Source of the DNA: Allosphingosinicella sp.
GTDB taxonomy: Bacteria > Pseudomonadota > Alphaproteobacteria > Sphingomonadales > Sphingomonadaceae
Direction of reading: 5' to 3'
Length of the DNA stretch: 64,000 bases
Assembly (NCBI GenBank): GCA_030447665.1
Contig: JAUJOJ010000003.1
Coordinates: 203,788-267,787, forward strand
Shown here piece by piece: positions 17,939 through 27,305 of this stretch (positions are counted from its first letter, which is position 1; the number at the start of each line of letters is the position of its first letter). The position numbers and the translations under genes are program-made. The notes under the pieces are model-generated. The model did no database searches. It saw only the letters and a program-made list of their open reading frames with translations, and was not told the origin of the DNA.

Positions 17939-18981
17939 TCAGCCCAGCTCGGCTTCGCGCTTGGCGGTGGGGAGGATCTCGACGATGCAATCGCCTAGCA
18001 CCAGCGCACGCGCCTCGGCTTCCCAGAAGCCGTGCGGAATGCCGTCGCGGTAGATGCGCACGCCAAGGCCGGTGGCGACCTCGGCCAGAGACTTGCCGCA
18101 TTCCGCCGGTGTGATCTCGCGCTCGGCGAGCCTGACGCGGCCATGGCTGGAGGCGAGATCGGCGATATAATCGGCGATGTGCGCGCCATGCGTCGAGCCG
18201 GCCAGCAGCAGCCCTGCAAAGCTGACGGGATTGATCACCGTGGTCGCTCCCGCCTGGCGGGCGAGCAGCTCATTATCCTCGTTCCTGACCGCGACGCTGA
18301 TCTTGAGGCGGGGCGCGAGATGGCGGGCGGTCAGCGTGATGAGGATCGCCGTATCGTCGCGTCCGGCCGAGACGATCATCGCCCGCGCTTCCTCGACCCT
18401 CACCGCCTGCAGCGTCTTGTCGCGCGTGGCGTCGGCTTCGGCGGTCGCGCAGCCGAGCGATTGCGGCCGCTCGAGCGCCTCGGCGCTCGGATCGATGACG
18501 ACGATTTCGCGCGGATCGGCGCCGAGCGCGAGCAGCTCGTCGAGCGCTTCGGCGCCGCTGGTGCCGAAGCCGGCGATGATCACGTGCCCGGTAAGGTTTC
18601 GCTGAATGCGTTCCATGCGCCATTTGTCCCAAGTGCGGCGGAAAACGAAGGTATAGGCCGTGCCGATGAAGATCAGCACGAAGAAGATGCGGATCGGCGT
18701 CACCACGAAGGCGTCGAACATCCGGGCGCGGTCGCTGATCGGGACGATATCGCCATAGCCGGTGGTGGTGATGCTGATCATCGTGAAGTAGATCGCGTCG
18801 GTGAAGCTCAGCTCGCCGTCAAGATTGTCCTTGAGGCCTTCGCGCTCGAACCAGTGAACGGCGACGGCAAGGGCGAGGAGGCCCACCACCATTCCGACGC
18901 GCCAGCCGATCTGCGCCCATATCGGGGCGGGCTTTTCCGCCGCAGCGTGACGCGATCGGGTTTGCGCGGACGCCGCGGCAT
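17939..18981 (-). CDS. Potassium channel with RCK/TrkA-N domain, one frameshift
   Basis: Two-helix ion channel of the Kch/MthK type. The pore helix and selectivity filter read MISITTTGYGDIVP, followed by the second membrane helix. The cytoplasmic RCK domain (GHVIIAGFGTSGAEALDELL, Rossmann fold) and a TrkA-C-like end follow. The conserved start ([19 protein letters not shown]) is at 18981 in a different frame, and one indel near 18920 joins it to the ORF starting at 18892. Its ATG overlaps the surE stop (TGATG), suggesting coupling. Confidence 0.87.
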
Positions 18982-19743
18982 CAGGAATAATGCTCCGAGA
19001 TCCTCCCGAGCGAGGGCTCGTGCGTGAGATCGAGGTGGAGCGGCGTCACCGAGACGAAACCATCGGCGATCGCCTCGAGGTCTGTGGAGTGGCCGGGCGT
19101 CTCGATCATCGGGCCGAGGCCGAACCAGAAATAATCGTAGCCGCGCGGATCGGTGCGCTTGACAAGGCGGAGCCGTCCGTAATCGCGCAAGCCCTGGCGG
19201 ACAACACGGACGCCATTCACCGCTTCGGGAGGCAAAGCGGGAAGTTGACGTTGATCAGCGTGCGCGGCTCCATCGGCGTTGCGATCAGCGGCTGCAGCAC
19301 CCGCTCCGCCCAGGCTTCGGCCGCGGCAAAGGCACCATGTCGCCCATGCGTTCGCGCGCAATGCTCTGGCTGAGCGCGATCGAAGGAATGCCGGCGAGCG
19401 CGCCTTCCATCGCCGCCGAGACCGTGCCCGAATAGGTGACGTCCTCGCCCAGGTTCGCGCCGCGATTGACCCCGGAGAGGATGAGGTCGGGCTGATGATC
19501 CTTCATGATGTGCGAGATCGCCATCATCACGCTGTCGGTAGGAGTGCCGGTGACGCAGAAGCGGCGCTCGCCGAGCTTGCGGAACCGGACCGGAATGGTG
19601 AGCGTCAGCGAATGACCGGCGCCGGACTGCTCTTCGGTCGGCGCGACGATCCAGATGTCGTCCGAGAATTTGCGCGCGATCCGTTCGAGCAGCTTGAGCC
19701 CTGTGGCGTTCACGCCGTCGTCATTGGTGAGGAGGATGCGCAT
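18981..19743 (-). CDS. surE: 5'/3'-nucleotidase SurE, one frameshift
   Basis: Metal-dependent survival-protein nucleotidase (about 254 aa). The start [19 protein letters not shown] includes the catalytic [25 protein letters not shown], also diagnostic, and the C-terminal [20 protein letters not shown] follow. The frame breaks near 19330, between MVPLP and [11 protein letters not shown]. It ends by overlapping the K+ channel start. Confidence 0.93.
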
Positions 19744-19838
19744 GGGGCCGGCTATGGCGTCGGGCGGAGGGCTGCGCAAGCTCGGGCGCGGCAACCATCG
19801 TTGCGGCTGCAACGTTGATCGAGCAAAAGGAGAAAGAG

Positions 19839-20286
19839 ATGCAGGTTCCGCACAACAGCTTCGTCCTCGTCGCAGACGGGGAAGAAGATGCTGTTCTTCC
19901 GCAACGAGGGCGATGCCGAATTCCTTGAAGCTGGAGGTGGAGCGCGCGCGAGCATGATGTCGGCGCAGACCGGGACATGAAGACCGATGATGCTGGCCGC
20001 ACCTTCGATGCATCTCGGGCGGTGCGGGGCGAAGCGCCTATGAGGAGGTGGACTTCCACCAGCTGGAGGAGGACCGGTTCGCGGCCGAAGCGGCCGAGAT
20101 GCTGAAGCAGCGCGCGCGCTTCGCAACGAGTTCCAATCCGTGATCATCGTCGCGCCGCCGCGGACGCTCGGCGAGCTTCGCAAACATTACCATAAGGAAG
20201 TCGAGAAGAGGCTCGCGGGCGAGATCGCCAAGGATCTGACCGGCCATCCGGTGCCGGAGATTGAAAAGATCATTCGAGCCGAATAG
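19839..20286 (+). CDS. Host attachment family protein (baeRF-like), frame interrupted
   Basis: Matches the 'protein required for attachment to host cells' family (PF10116), found widely in alphaproteobacteria. The N-terminus [14 protein letters not shown] follows AAAAGGAGAAAGAG. Later pieces are [44 protein letters not shown] and [20 protein letters not shown], then EIEKIIRAE with TAG at 20284-20286. Four frame changes are needed. Function in free-living bacteria is not established. Confidence 0.75.
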
Positions 20287-20340
20287 CCTGAGAAAACACA
20301 GGGAAACCCGCGGCAAGGCCGCCCATGATGTGAGGTAACG

Positions 20341-20934
20341 ATGCCCGTTTGTAAGACGCTTTTTCCGTTCCGCTGTTCCAGTCGCGCTCGCCGCCGCCGC
20401 GGCCGGCCTGCAGCCCGCCTCTGCCCAGCAGCCCGCCGCTCAACAGCCCGCCGCCCAGCAGGCCCCCGCCCGGGCGGGCATGACGGTGGGCGCCAAGGTC
20501 AGCGACGCCAGTGGCGGCGATGTCGGTGCCATCTCGAAGGTGGACGGCCAGTTCGTGATCCTGAAGACGGATAAGCATGAGGTGCGGCTGCCGGTCGCTT
20601 CCTTCCAGGGCGCACAATGGCGGGTTCCTGTTCGGCATGACGCGCGACCAGCTCAATGCCGAAGTTGAAAAGACGCTTGCCGCCGCCACCGCCAAGATCG
20701 TGGCTGGCGCTTCCGTCACCGGGTCCCAGGGCGGCAATGTCGGGACGATCGAGGCGATCGACGATCAGTTCGTGACGGTGAAGCTGGTCTCGGAAAGAAG
20801 GTGCGGCTGCCGCGCGCCGCCGTCGCCCCCGGGCCGAACGGCGCCGTTATCGGCATGACGGTGGCCGAGCTCGAAGCGGCTGCCGGCGGCGCGGCGTCAA
20901 AGGCGGAGGCTCCAAGGAAGCCAAGTCTAAGTAA
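20341..20934 (+). CDS. Periplasmic protein with two PRC-barrel-like repeats, frame interrupted
   Basis: After correcting three indels, the protein has a signal peptide (about 30 residues, ending before QQPAAQQPAAQQAPA) and two similar modules of about 40-45 residues: GMTVGAKVSDASGGDVGAIS...VILKTDKHEVRLP and GASVTGSQGGNVGTIEAIDD...VTVKLVSGKKVRLP. Each resembles a PRC-barrel beta unit. The end is KEAKSK with TAA at 20932-20934. The module duplication is plain, and the function is unknown. Confidence 0.65.
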
Positions 20935-20950
20935 GTCGGCTTCCGCTCCT

Positions 20951-21001
20951 AGACCTTGATCGATCAGGTTGAACCATTGCCTGATCCGTGAATCGAGGTC
21001 T
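20951..21001. repeat. Palindromic intergenic repeat, family 1, copy B
   Basis: AGACCTTGATCGATCAGGTT through CCTGATCCGTGAATCGAGGTC. It matches the reverse complement of 9602-9651 over its whole length with few differences. It lies 17 bp after the stop of the preceding gene. Confidence 0.75.
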
Positions 21002-21152
21002 TAGCACCTACTGAAAAGGGCCTGAATGGTCAGCTACGATGAGCCGCGTGGAACCGGCGAAGGCTTCCACCTCAAACGATCTGGCTGGGGGCAAAGGCTT
21101 CAAAGGCCGCGCCGAAGGGAGACGGCGCGGCCTTTCTTTGCTCGGAGAAGGC

Positions 21153-21982
21153 TCAGTCGGCTGAGCGAGCCAGTCTCCGGCGGGCAACCAGGGCTGCGGC
21201 GGCGGCACCGAACAGGACCAGCATCGGCGGGGCCGGAACCGGCGTTCCACCGGTCGAAGTCGATCCGCCGCTCGAGGTGGACAGGCTGGTGCTCGAGCTT
21301 GTGCTCGAGCTGTTGCTGCTCGACGTGCTGGTGCTGCTGCCACCGAAGCTGCTCGAGGAGGAGGTGGACGAGACGTTGCCGCTCGACGTCGAGGATGAGC
21401 TTCCGCCGGTGGAGGTCGACGTGGAGCCGCCGCTGGTGGAGGTCGATCCACCACTCGTGGAGGCTGATCCGCCGCTGGTGCTCGATGTCGAGGAGACGCC
21501 GCCGCTGGTGGTGGAGATGCCGCCGCTGGAGGTCGAGGTCGACGCCGTGACGACCGCGGTGCTGTTGCCGCCGCCGAAGAAGGCGCCGCTGAAGAAGCCT
21601 CCGCCGAACCCGCTGCCGAAACCGCTGCCGCCGCCGCCGATCACGACGGGAACGCCGCCGCCGCCGACGACCGGCATCATCTGAGCGCACCGGGATCGGT
21701 GCCACGGGGATGGGAGCCGGAGCGGCCGGATAGCTGACCGTCCGCGTCGTCACCATCTGGCCCGGAACGACGCGGCACTCGCTCTGCGTGACCCGCTTGA
21801 TCCTCTTCGCCCCGCTTGACGCGGTAGCCTGCGCGGTGAGCGCGGACCGACTTGGCCTTGGCCTTTTTGATGAAGGCCGGCCGTTCAACCGGATTTTCCG
21901 CGACGTGAGCTGCTCCGCCGCCGATGATCGCACCGCCGCATGTGCAGGCACAAAGTTTCGCAAGAGCCATTCTTACCGACAT
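21153..21982 (-). CDS. Ser/Thr/Gly-rich surface protein with PEP-CTERM-like sorting signal, frame interrupted
   Basis: The N-terminus (MSVRMALAKLCACTCGGAII) looks like a signal segment. A basic region with CRVVPGQMVTTRTVSYPA follows, then a low-complexity body of Ser, Thr and Gly (about 21250-21600) built from STSSGG-like units. The end TPVPAPPMLVLFGAAAAALV followed by ARRR has the order of a PEP-CTERM anchor: short proline motif, hydrophobic helix, basic tail. Two indels (about 21800 and 21680) split it. It is probably exported and processed by an exosortase encoded elsewhere. It is a likely glycosylated surface or matrix protein, by inference. Confidence 0.65.
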
Positions 21983-22158
21983 GAGACGCACCCTGTTTTT
22001 GCGGTGACTTGGGAGATCAGCGTTTTCCGATACGCCCTCGGCCACCTCTGGCATTCCCAAGACAGATGCCAAAACCCTGCCGAATCGCAAGGTCGTTAAC
22101 CTTCATCTGAGGGTTAAGAGGCCGGTTTCAGGCTCTTTTGCGCGCTTCCGTCCCATAA

Positions 22159-22360
22159 GTGGACAGAGTGTCGGAGGAGGAACGACATCCTCGCGCGGCT
22201 GGGCATTTCCGGCATGGTTAACAGGTACGGCGATCGTCCTGTTTCCGTGATCGATCTGGCCGATCTGCGGGCGATGTCGCGCGCGGCTGCACTGGAAGGC
22301 GATGGGCAAAAATGTCACGCCGCCGCCTCAAATGGGATCAGCCTTTCAACCATATTCTGA
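22159..22360 (+). CDS. Possible small hypothetical protein
   Basis: A protein-like stretch (DILARLGISGMVNRYGDRPV, then VIDLADLRAMSRAAALEG) ends at TGA 22358-22360. A GTG at 22159 (VDRVSEE) would be the start if one base were missing near 22180. I do not recognise it. The remaining sequence up to dksA (22361-22488) shows no gene. Confidence 0.3.
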
Positions 22361-22488
22361 GTGACTTGTGCTGCAGCGCTCGCATGCGTATAGGCGCGCT
22401 GGGGCAAGTGCCGATATCCGCGCTTAAAGCGGAACGGCGATCCGGTTTGCGAACGGCGGGTTCGCCGGACGCGGGAGTGGAGGGGTAT

Positions 22489-22954
22489 ATGGCGACGGCG
22501 TTAAGCGACATCTTCGAGCCGCAATATGCGCGCGGCACGGTGATCCTGCCGACAGGGTACCGGCCGAGCGCGAATGAAGAATTCATGGGCGATGAGCAGC
22601 TGGCCTATTTCCGCCAGAAATTGCTCGAATGGAAGGACGCCATCGTCCGCAGATCGCGCGAGACCATGGCCCAGCTGAAGAGCGGACCCGATCCGCGAAG
22701 CCGATATCACCGACCGCGCCTCGAGCGAGACCGACTGGGCGATCGAGCTTCGGACCCGCGACCGGCAGCGCAAGCTCATTTCCAAGATCGACGCCGCGCT
22801 GCGCCGCATCGAAGTGGGCGAATATGGATATTGCGAAGTGACCGGCGAGCCGATCTCTCTCGCGCGCCTCGAAGCCCGGCCGATCGCGACCATGACTGTC
22901 GAGGGCGTGCAGGAGCGCCACGAACGTCAGCAGCGTGTGTCCAGGGACGATTGA
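22489..22954 (+). CDS. dksA: RNA polymerase-binding transcription factor DksA, one frameshift
   Basis: Binds the RNA polymerase secondary channel and, with ppGpp, tunes rRNA and amino-acid promoters. The coiled coil is seen in MGDEQLAYFRQKLLEWKDAI and RETMAQLKSGPD. The TraR-type zinc-finger region YGYCEVTGEPISLARLEARP keeps only one cysteine of the classical four, as in many alphaproteobacterial DksA proteins, so it is likely zinc-free. One extra base near 22690 breaks the frame. Length is about 155 aa. ATG at 22489 follows GGAGGGG. Confidence 0.92.
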
Positions 22955-23078
22955 GCGTATCCCGCCAAGCGGGCGGGCTCACCAGGGACACACCATGTTA
23001 ACCCGATCTCGATCATTGTCGGGCTAAATCCCACGCGCACGGCCGCCTGTTGCGGCCGGACCAACGCCGGATCGACGC

Positions 23079-23448
23079 ATGAACGAGATCAAGATCACCA
23101 AAGGTGCAAGCGCCGCGCTCGGGCTCGGCCGGCGACGCGCCAGCCGGGGCGAGCATGCCGGGCGCCGATCGAAGGGCCGCGACAGCCTGTTCCTGATGGC
23201 GACGATCCGGAAGGCCAGCGAACCCGACCGGGAAGAAGATTCCGGTGCGGGTCCGAACCTCTCCGAGATCGGGCTGATGGCCGATTACCTGGACAGCGCC
23301 GAGCCGGGGAAGCGGTGAGCGTCGAGGTTCGCGGGATCGGCAAGGTGCAGGCAAGGTCGCCTGGGTGGAAGACCGTCGCATCGGCATCACCTTCGATACC
23401 GAGGTCGATCCGATGCTCGCGAGGAAACCCGTGGGCGGCAAGGCCTAA
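23079..23448 (+). CDS. PilZ domain protein, frame interrupted
   Basis: Candidate cyclic-di-GMP receptor of about 120 aa. The RxxxR-like part is in GEHAGRRSKGRDSLFLMATI, and the second PilZ motif (D/N)xSxxG is NLSEIGLMAD. The C-terminus GKVAWVEDRRIGITFDTEVD ends in a TAA at 23446-23448. Three indels split it. It could read the c-di-GMP pool that the EAL protein at 30.5 kb lowers, although nothing ties them directly. Confidence 0.75.
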
Positions 23449-23498
23449 GCGCGACCAACGACCAGCCCGAGCACGGGACCATCGGTCGAGGTGGAAGC

Positions 23499-23693
23499 CT
23501 ACGCGCCGCCGTGAATCGGCCCTTTTTCGGGTTGAGACCTTAGGCCGACGATCGCCTCTTTGACTTTCAGCTTTTCCTTCTTCAGGCGGGAAATCAAACT
23601 TTCGTCGGGATGCGGGCGCTGGTTCTCTTCTGCGATACGCAGATCGAGGTCGGCATGCTTCACTTCAAGTGCGGACAAATGCGCGTTCTGCAT
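23499..23693 (-). CDS. DUF465 / YdcH family protein
   Basis: Small helical protein (64 aa) of the DUF465/YdcH family, function unknown. It begins MQNAHLSALEVKHADLDLRI, with the family signature EENQRPHPDESLISRLKKEK and a lysine-rich second helix. I use ATG at 23693, with AAGGAG six bases upstream. It is divergent from a second family member at 23844. Confidence 0.85.
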   Translation of the reverse strand: MQNAHLSALEVKHADLDLRIAEENQRPHPDESLISRLKKEKLKVKEAIVGLRSQPEKGPIHGGA

Positions 23694-23843
23694 TCCCATC
23701 TCCTTCTTCTGCCTGTGCGCTGATAGATAGGCCTCGATGCTTCCTTTGTCTCCCGCTGATCGGCCAGTCGCCATGGTTTGCGCGACGATCCGTTGGCGCT
23801 TTATCTATATCCCAGTCCAGCCGAGTTGAGTAGCGTCAGGGGC

Positions 23844-24057
23844 ATGAACAGGGTGGACGGCACCGATCCGGAAAAGCAGGCGCGGCTTCAGCATCTTCGC
23901 CTCGAGCACCGCGACCTCGATGCGGCGATCGAAGCCCTGCGCGTGACCGCCGCGCCCGACCAGCTCCAGATCGCTCGCCCTGAAGAAACGCAAGCTGCGA
24001 CTCAAGGACGAGATCGCCTTGATCGAGGACCAGATGATTCCCGACATCATCGCCTGA
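23844..24057 (+). CDS. DUF465 / YdcH family protein, one frameshift
   Basis: Second YdcH-like protein (about 71 aa): QARLQHLRLEHRDLDAAIEA in one frame, then LKKRKLRLKDEIALIEDQMI in another, ending DIIA with TGA at 24055-24057. One base is extra or missing near 23985. It is divergently arranged with the other YdcH gene across a ~150-bp spacer. Confidence 0.8.
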
Positions 24058-24190
24058 CACTTGCCTGACACTCGGTGCGGTTTCTGTCCCGCTATAGGAT
24101 GGTGCCGCTCTTTACCTTCTTCGCCGGTTCCCGGCGCGGGGCCGGCTGTGGCATTGATGAGCGATGCCGATCCAGGAAGCCCGTACGCGG

Positions 24191-24625
24191 ATGACGTCGA
24201 AGCTGATCGACTCGCTTTATGTCGAGGCCATGGTCCTGGCCGATGAGGCGCGATCATTTCGACCGCAACGGCCGCGAGGACCGGCTCGCGCTCGATCCCA
24301 TCGCGCGGGTCGGCTTTTCCTGCGAATCTTTGAAGGTCACGACCCGGCTGATGCAGGTGATTGCCTGGCTGCTGACGCAACGCGCGGTCGAGGCGGGGAG
24401 CTCAGTCCATTGCAGGCACGCACGCCGGCGCGCCGGCGACTCGGGGATGCCGCGGAAAGCGATCCGGCTACGGTCGAGAAGCTGCCCGCCGGCGCGATCG
24501 GTCTCGTCCAGGCCAGCCAGGAGCTTTACGCGCGCGTGCGGCGTCTCGACGAGGGCAACGGACAGGCGGAGCCCCAGTCGAGCCCGGCGCTGAGCCTGCT
24601 GAACAGGCTTGAACGGTCCTTCTAA
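24191..24625 (+). CDS. DUF1465 family protein (RcdA-like), frame interrupted
   Basis: Belongs to PF07323, the family of Caulobacter RcdA, an adaptor that helps ClpXP degrade the cell-cycle regulator CtrA. Start MTSKLIDSLYVEAMVLADEA, then DRNGREDRLALDPIARVGFS, CESLKVTTRLMQVIAWLLTQ and RAVEAGE, ending SLLNRLERSF. Two frame shifts (about 24250 and 24400). Whether it serves CtrA turnover here is inference. clpP/clpX are in this window at 57 kb. Confidence 0.8.
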   Translation: MTSKLIDSLYVEAMVLADEARSFRPQRPRGPARARSHRAGRLFLRIFEGHDPADAGDCLAADATRGRGGELSPLQARTPARRRLGDAAESDPATVEKLPAGAIGLVQASQELYARVRRLDEGNGQAEPQSSPALSLLNRLERSF

Positions 24626-24701
24626 TCACCCCATCGAAGGGGCACTTCGAGCGGGCAAGGCACTTGGCATGGATTTGGCGGTGGCGGCGTTTCTGTGGAA
24701 G

Positions 24702-25851
24702 ATGTCGCTTCCCCATGAAATCTATGAGTTTCTCTACGGGCCCAAGCTGATTTCGGGAGCGGGGGCATCCGGCAGGCTCGGCGCTCTTCTGCCGGACGGC
24801 CGGTGCCTGTTCGTGACCGATGCGACGGTGCGGAGGTTGGGGCTTGCAGATGCGGGTCTCCGGGCGCTTGCCGAAGCCGGCATCGACACCGTCATCTTCG
24901 ACGCGGTGGAGGCCGACCCCCTCCTGCGACACGCTCTTGTCGGCGGTCGAGGCGGGCGCGGCTGCTCGGCCGTGGTTGGTTTGGGGGGCGGGAGCCCGAT
25001 GGACGTGGCGAAGCTCGCCGCCTATTTGATCGGCAGCGGCGACAATCTCGATCCCTCTGGGGCGTCGGCAAGGCCAAGGGCAACCGGCTTCCGCTGGCGC
25101 TGGTTCCGACCACGGCCGGAACCGGATCCGAAGCGACGCCGGTCTCGATCGTCACCCTCGGCGGGGCAGAGAAGAGGGGGTGAGCAGCGCTGCCTTGATC
25201 GCGGATTGGGCGCTGCTCGACGCCGGGCTCACCACCGGCCTGCCGCGCCACGTCACCGCGGCGACCGGCATCGATGCGATGGTGCATGCGATCGAATCCT
25301 ATACCTCGGCGCGGCTCAAGAACCCGGTGTCGGACCTGCTGGCGCGCGAGGCGCTGCGGTTGCTTTCGGCCAATCTCATCCGGGCCTGCGACCATCCGGA
25401 CGATCTGGATGCACGCGGGCAGATGCTGCTCGGGGCGCATCTCGCCGGCGTCGCCTTCGCCAATGCCCCGGTGGCGGGGGTGCACGCGCTGGCTTACCCG
25501 CTCGGCGGCCACTTCCACGTGCCGCACGGGCTTTCGAACGCTTTGATGCTCAGCCACGTGCTGGGCCACAATATGCCTGCCGCCATGACGTCATATGCCG
25601 AGCTTGGGGTGCTGCTGGAGCCGGAACTGGGAGAAGAGGGGAGGCAGGCGCAGGCGCAGGGTTTCGTTCGGCATATGGCAAGGCTTGCCCGCGGGGCCGG
25701 ATTGCCGGAACGGCTCCGGCAGGTGGGCGTGACCTTAGAGCATCTCGACATGCTCGCCCGCGAGGCGATGAAGCAGGAGCGGCTGCTGGTGAACAATCCC
25801 TGCCCGATCACCGAGGCGGATGCGCGGCGGCTCTACGAGGCGGCGCTGTGA
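24702..25851 (+). CDS. Iron-containing alcohol dehydrogenase, frame interrupted
   Basis: Group III (iron-type) NAD(P)-dependent alcohol or maleylacetate reductase-like dehydrogenase, about 383 aa. Start MSLPHEIYEFLYGPKLISGA. The nucleotide-binding GLGGGSPMDVAKLAAYLIGS and PTTAGTGSEATPVSIVTLGG precede the metal ligands in TGIDAMVHAIESYTSARLKN (Asp, His) and PLGGHFHVPHGLSNALMLSH (His residues). Frame shifts lie near 24925, 25065 and 25180. The stop overlaps the thioesterase start (GTGA). The substrate is unknown. Confidence 0.87.
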
Positions 25852-26282
25852 GCGGGCAGCCCTTGACGGGCAGGGAGAGCTACAAGGTGTGGCGCGAGAT
25901 CGGCACGCGCTGGGCCGACAACGACGCCTACGGGCATGTCAACAACACCATCTATTACACCTGGTTCGACACGGCCGTGAACGCTTGGCTGATCGAGCAG
26001 GAGCTGCTCGACGTGCTCGCGGGGGATCCGATCGGGCTGGTGGTCGAGACAGGCTGCCGATACGCGCAGCCGCTTTCCTATCCGCAGCCGGTGGACGTCG
26101 GTCTGGTCGTGGAATCAGTCGGAAAATCGAGCGTCAGGTATCGCTTAGGCATTTTTTCTCAGAACGGAGATGAGGCATCGGCGGAAGGATATTTCGTGCA
26201 TGTCTATGTCAGCCGTGAGAGCCGCCGTCCGGTGCCGCTGCCGCCGCGATGGCGCGCCGCCTTCGAGGCGATTGCCGGCTGA
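25848..26282 (+). CDS. Acyl-CoA thioesterase (4HBT/hotdog family)
   Basis: Hotdog-fold thioesterase of 144 aa. The active-site signature RWADNDAYGHVNNTIYYTWF contains the catalytic Asp of the 4-hydroxybenzoyl-CoA thioesterase family. GTG start at 25848 overlaps the dehydrogenase stop by 4 bp, so translation is coupled. The pair could act on aldehyde/alcohol and acyl-CoA intermediates of one catabolic route, by inference. Confidence 0.9.
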   Translation: MSGQPLTGRESYKVWREIGTRWADNDAYGHVNNTIYYTWFDTAVNAWLIEQELLDVLAGDPIGLVVETGCRYAQPLSYPQPVDVGLVVESVGKSSVRYRLGIFSQNGDEASAEGYFVHVYVSRESRRPVPLPPRWRAAFEAIAG

Positions 26283-26297
26283 GAGCGCTCGGACGCT

Positions 26298-27254
26298 TCA
26301 GCAAAGCTCCCGCTTGGCCGCCTCATAATCCTGCGTCAGGCGATCGATATAGGCCATGGCCGGCGCGATCCGCTTGACCGCCCCGATCCCCTGGCCCGAG
26401 CCCCATATGTCCCGCCACGCCTTGGCCTTGCTGCCGTCTCCGGTGCCGAAGTCCATCGTCTTGAGATCGCCCTCGGGCAGGTTATGGGGATCGAGCCCGG
26501 CAGCCTCGATCGATTGCCGCAGATAATTTCCGTGGACGCCGGTGAAAAGGCTGGAATAGACGATATCATCGGCCCTCCCTTCCACTATTCCCTCTTTATA
26601 TTGGTGACTTGCATTGGCTTCTTCAGTCGCAATGAAAGGAGAGCCGATATAGGCGAGATCGGCGCCCATGGCCAAAGCGGCAAGAATCGAACGCCCGGTC
26701 GCGATCGCGCCCGAAAGGATCAGCGGGCCTGTGAACCATTCGCGGATCTCCTGGACGAGGGCAAACGGGGAGAGGCGGCCGGCATGCCCGCCGGCCCCCG
26801 CGGCAACCGCAATGACGCCGTCGGCTCCCTTCGACACCGCCTTGCGCGCGAAGCGATCGTTGATGATGTCGTGGAGGGTGAGGCCGCCCCATTGATGCAC
26901 CCCCTGGTTGACCTCCGCGATGGCGCCCAACGAGGTGATGACGATCGGCACCCGCCATTTCGCGCAGGCGGCCATGTCCTGCTCAAGCCGGGTGTTCGAA
27001 CGGTGGACGATCTGGTTGACGGCAAAGGGCGCGGCGGGGCGGCCTGGATTGGCGCGGTCCCACTCGCCCAGCTCCTCCGTGATCCGGTGCAGCCATTCGT
27101 CGAGCAGGGCCTGGGGACGGGCGTTCAGTGCAGGAAAGGAGCCGACGATCCCGGCCTTGCATTGCGCGATGACGAGCTCGGGAGTCGATACGATGAAGAG
27201 CGGCGAGCCGATGACCGGCAGGCGCAGGCGGCCGAAGAGGGCGGGAAGCGTCAT
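26298..27254 (-). CDS. Nitronate monooxygenase (FMN, class I-like)
   Basis: FMN-dependent TIM barrel that oxidises alkyl nitronates; 318 aa and complete. The FMN phosphate site and core read ADGVIAVAAGAGGHAGRLSP, with PLILSGAIATGRSILAALAM and GADLAYIGSPFIATEEANAS further on. The start is MTLPALFGRLRLPVIGSPLF. It is convergent with the thioesterase gene and 51 bp from the downstream end of the TpsB gene on the same strand. Confidence 0.92.
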   Translation of the reverse strand: MTLPALFGRLRLPVIGSPLFIVSTPELVIAQCKAGIVGSFPALNARPQALLDEWLHRITEELGEWDRANPGRPAAPFAVNQIVHRSNTRLEQDMAACAKWRVPIVITSLGAIAEVNQGVHQWGGLTLHDIINDRFARKAVSKGADGVIAVAAGAGGHAGRLSPFALVQEIREWFTGPLILSGAIATGRSILAALAMGADLAYIGSPFIATEEANASHQYKEGIVEGRADDIVYSSLFTGVHGNYLRQSIEAAGLDPHNLPEGDLKTMDFGTGDGSKAKAWRDIWGSGQGIGAVKRIAPAMAYIDRLTQDYEAAKRELC

Positions 27255-27305
27255 CCCGCCTGCTTAGAGCCTGATCGTCTTTGGCCGAAGCGCTTTCGCG
27301 CGAAT

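Noticed and set aside
21277..21684. Plus-strand Leu/Pro/Val-rich frame opposite the surface protein
   Set aside because: Antisense of Ser/Gly repeats. The minus strand has a signal segment and a C-terminal sorting signal.
24609..26282. Apparent alcohol dehydrogenase-thioesterase fusion
   Set aside because: Indels in the dehydrogenase make its stop invisible in this frame. The true GTGA junction is at 25848-25851.
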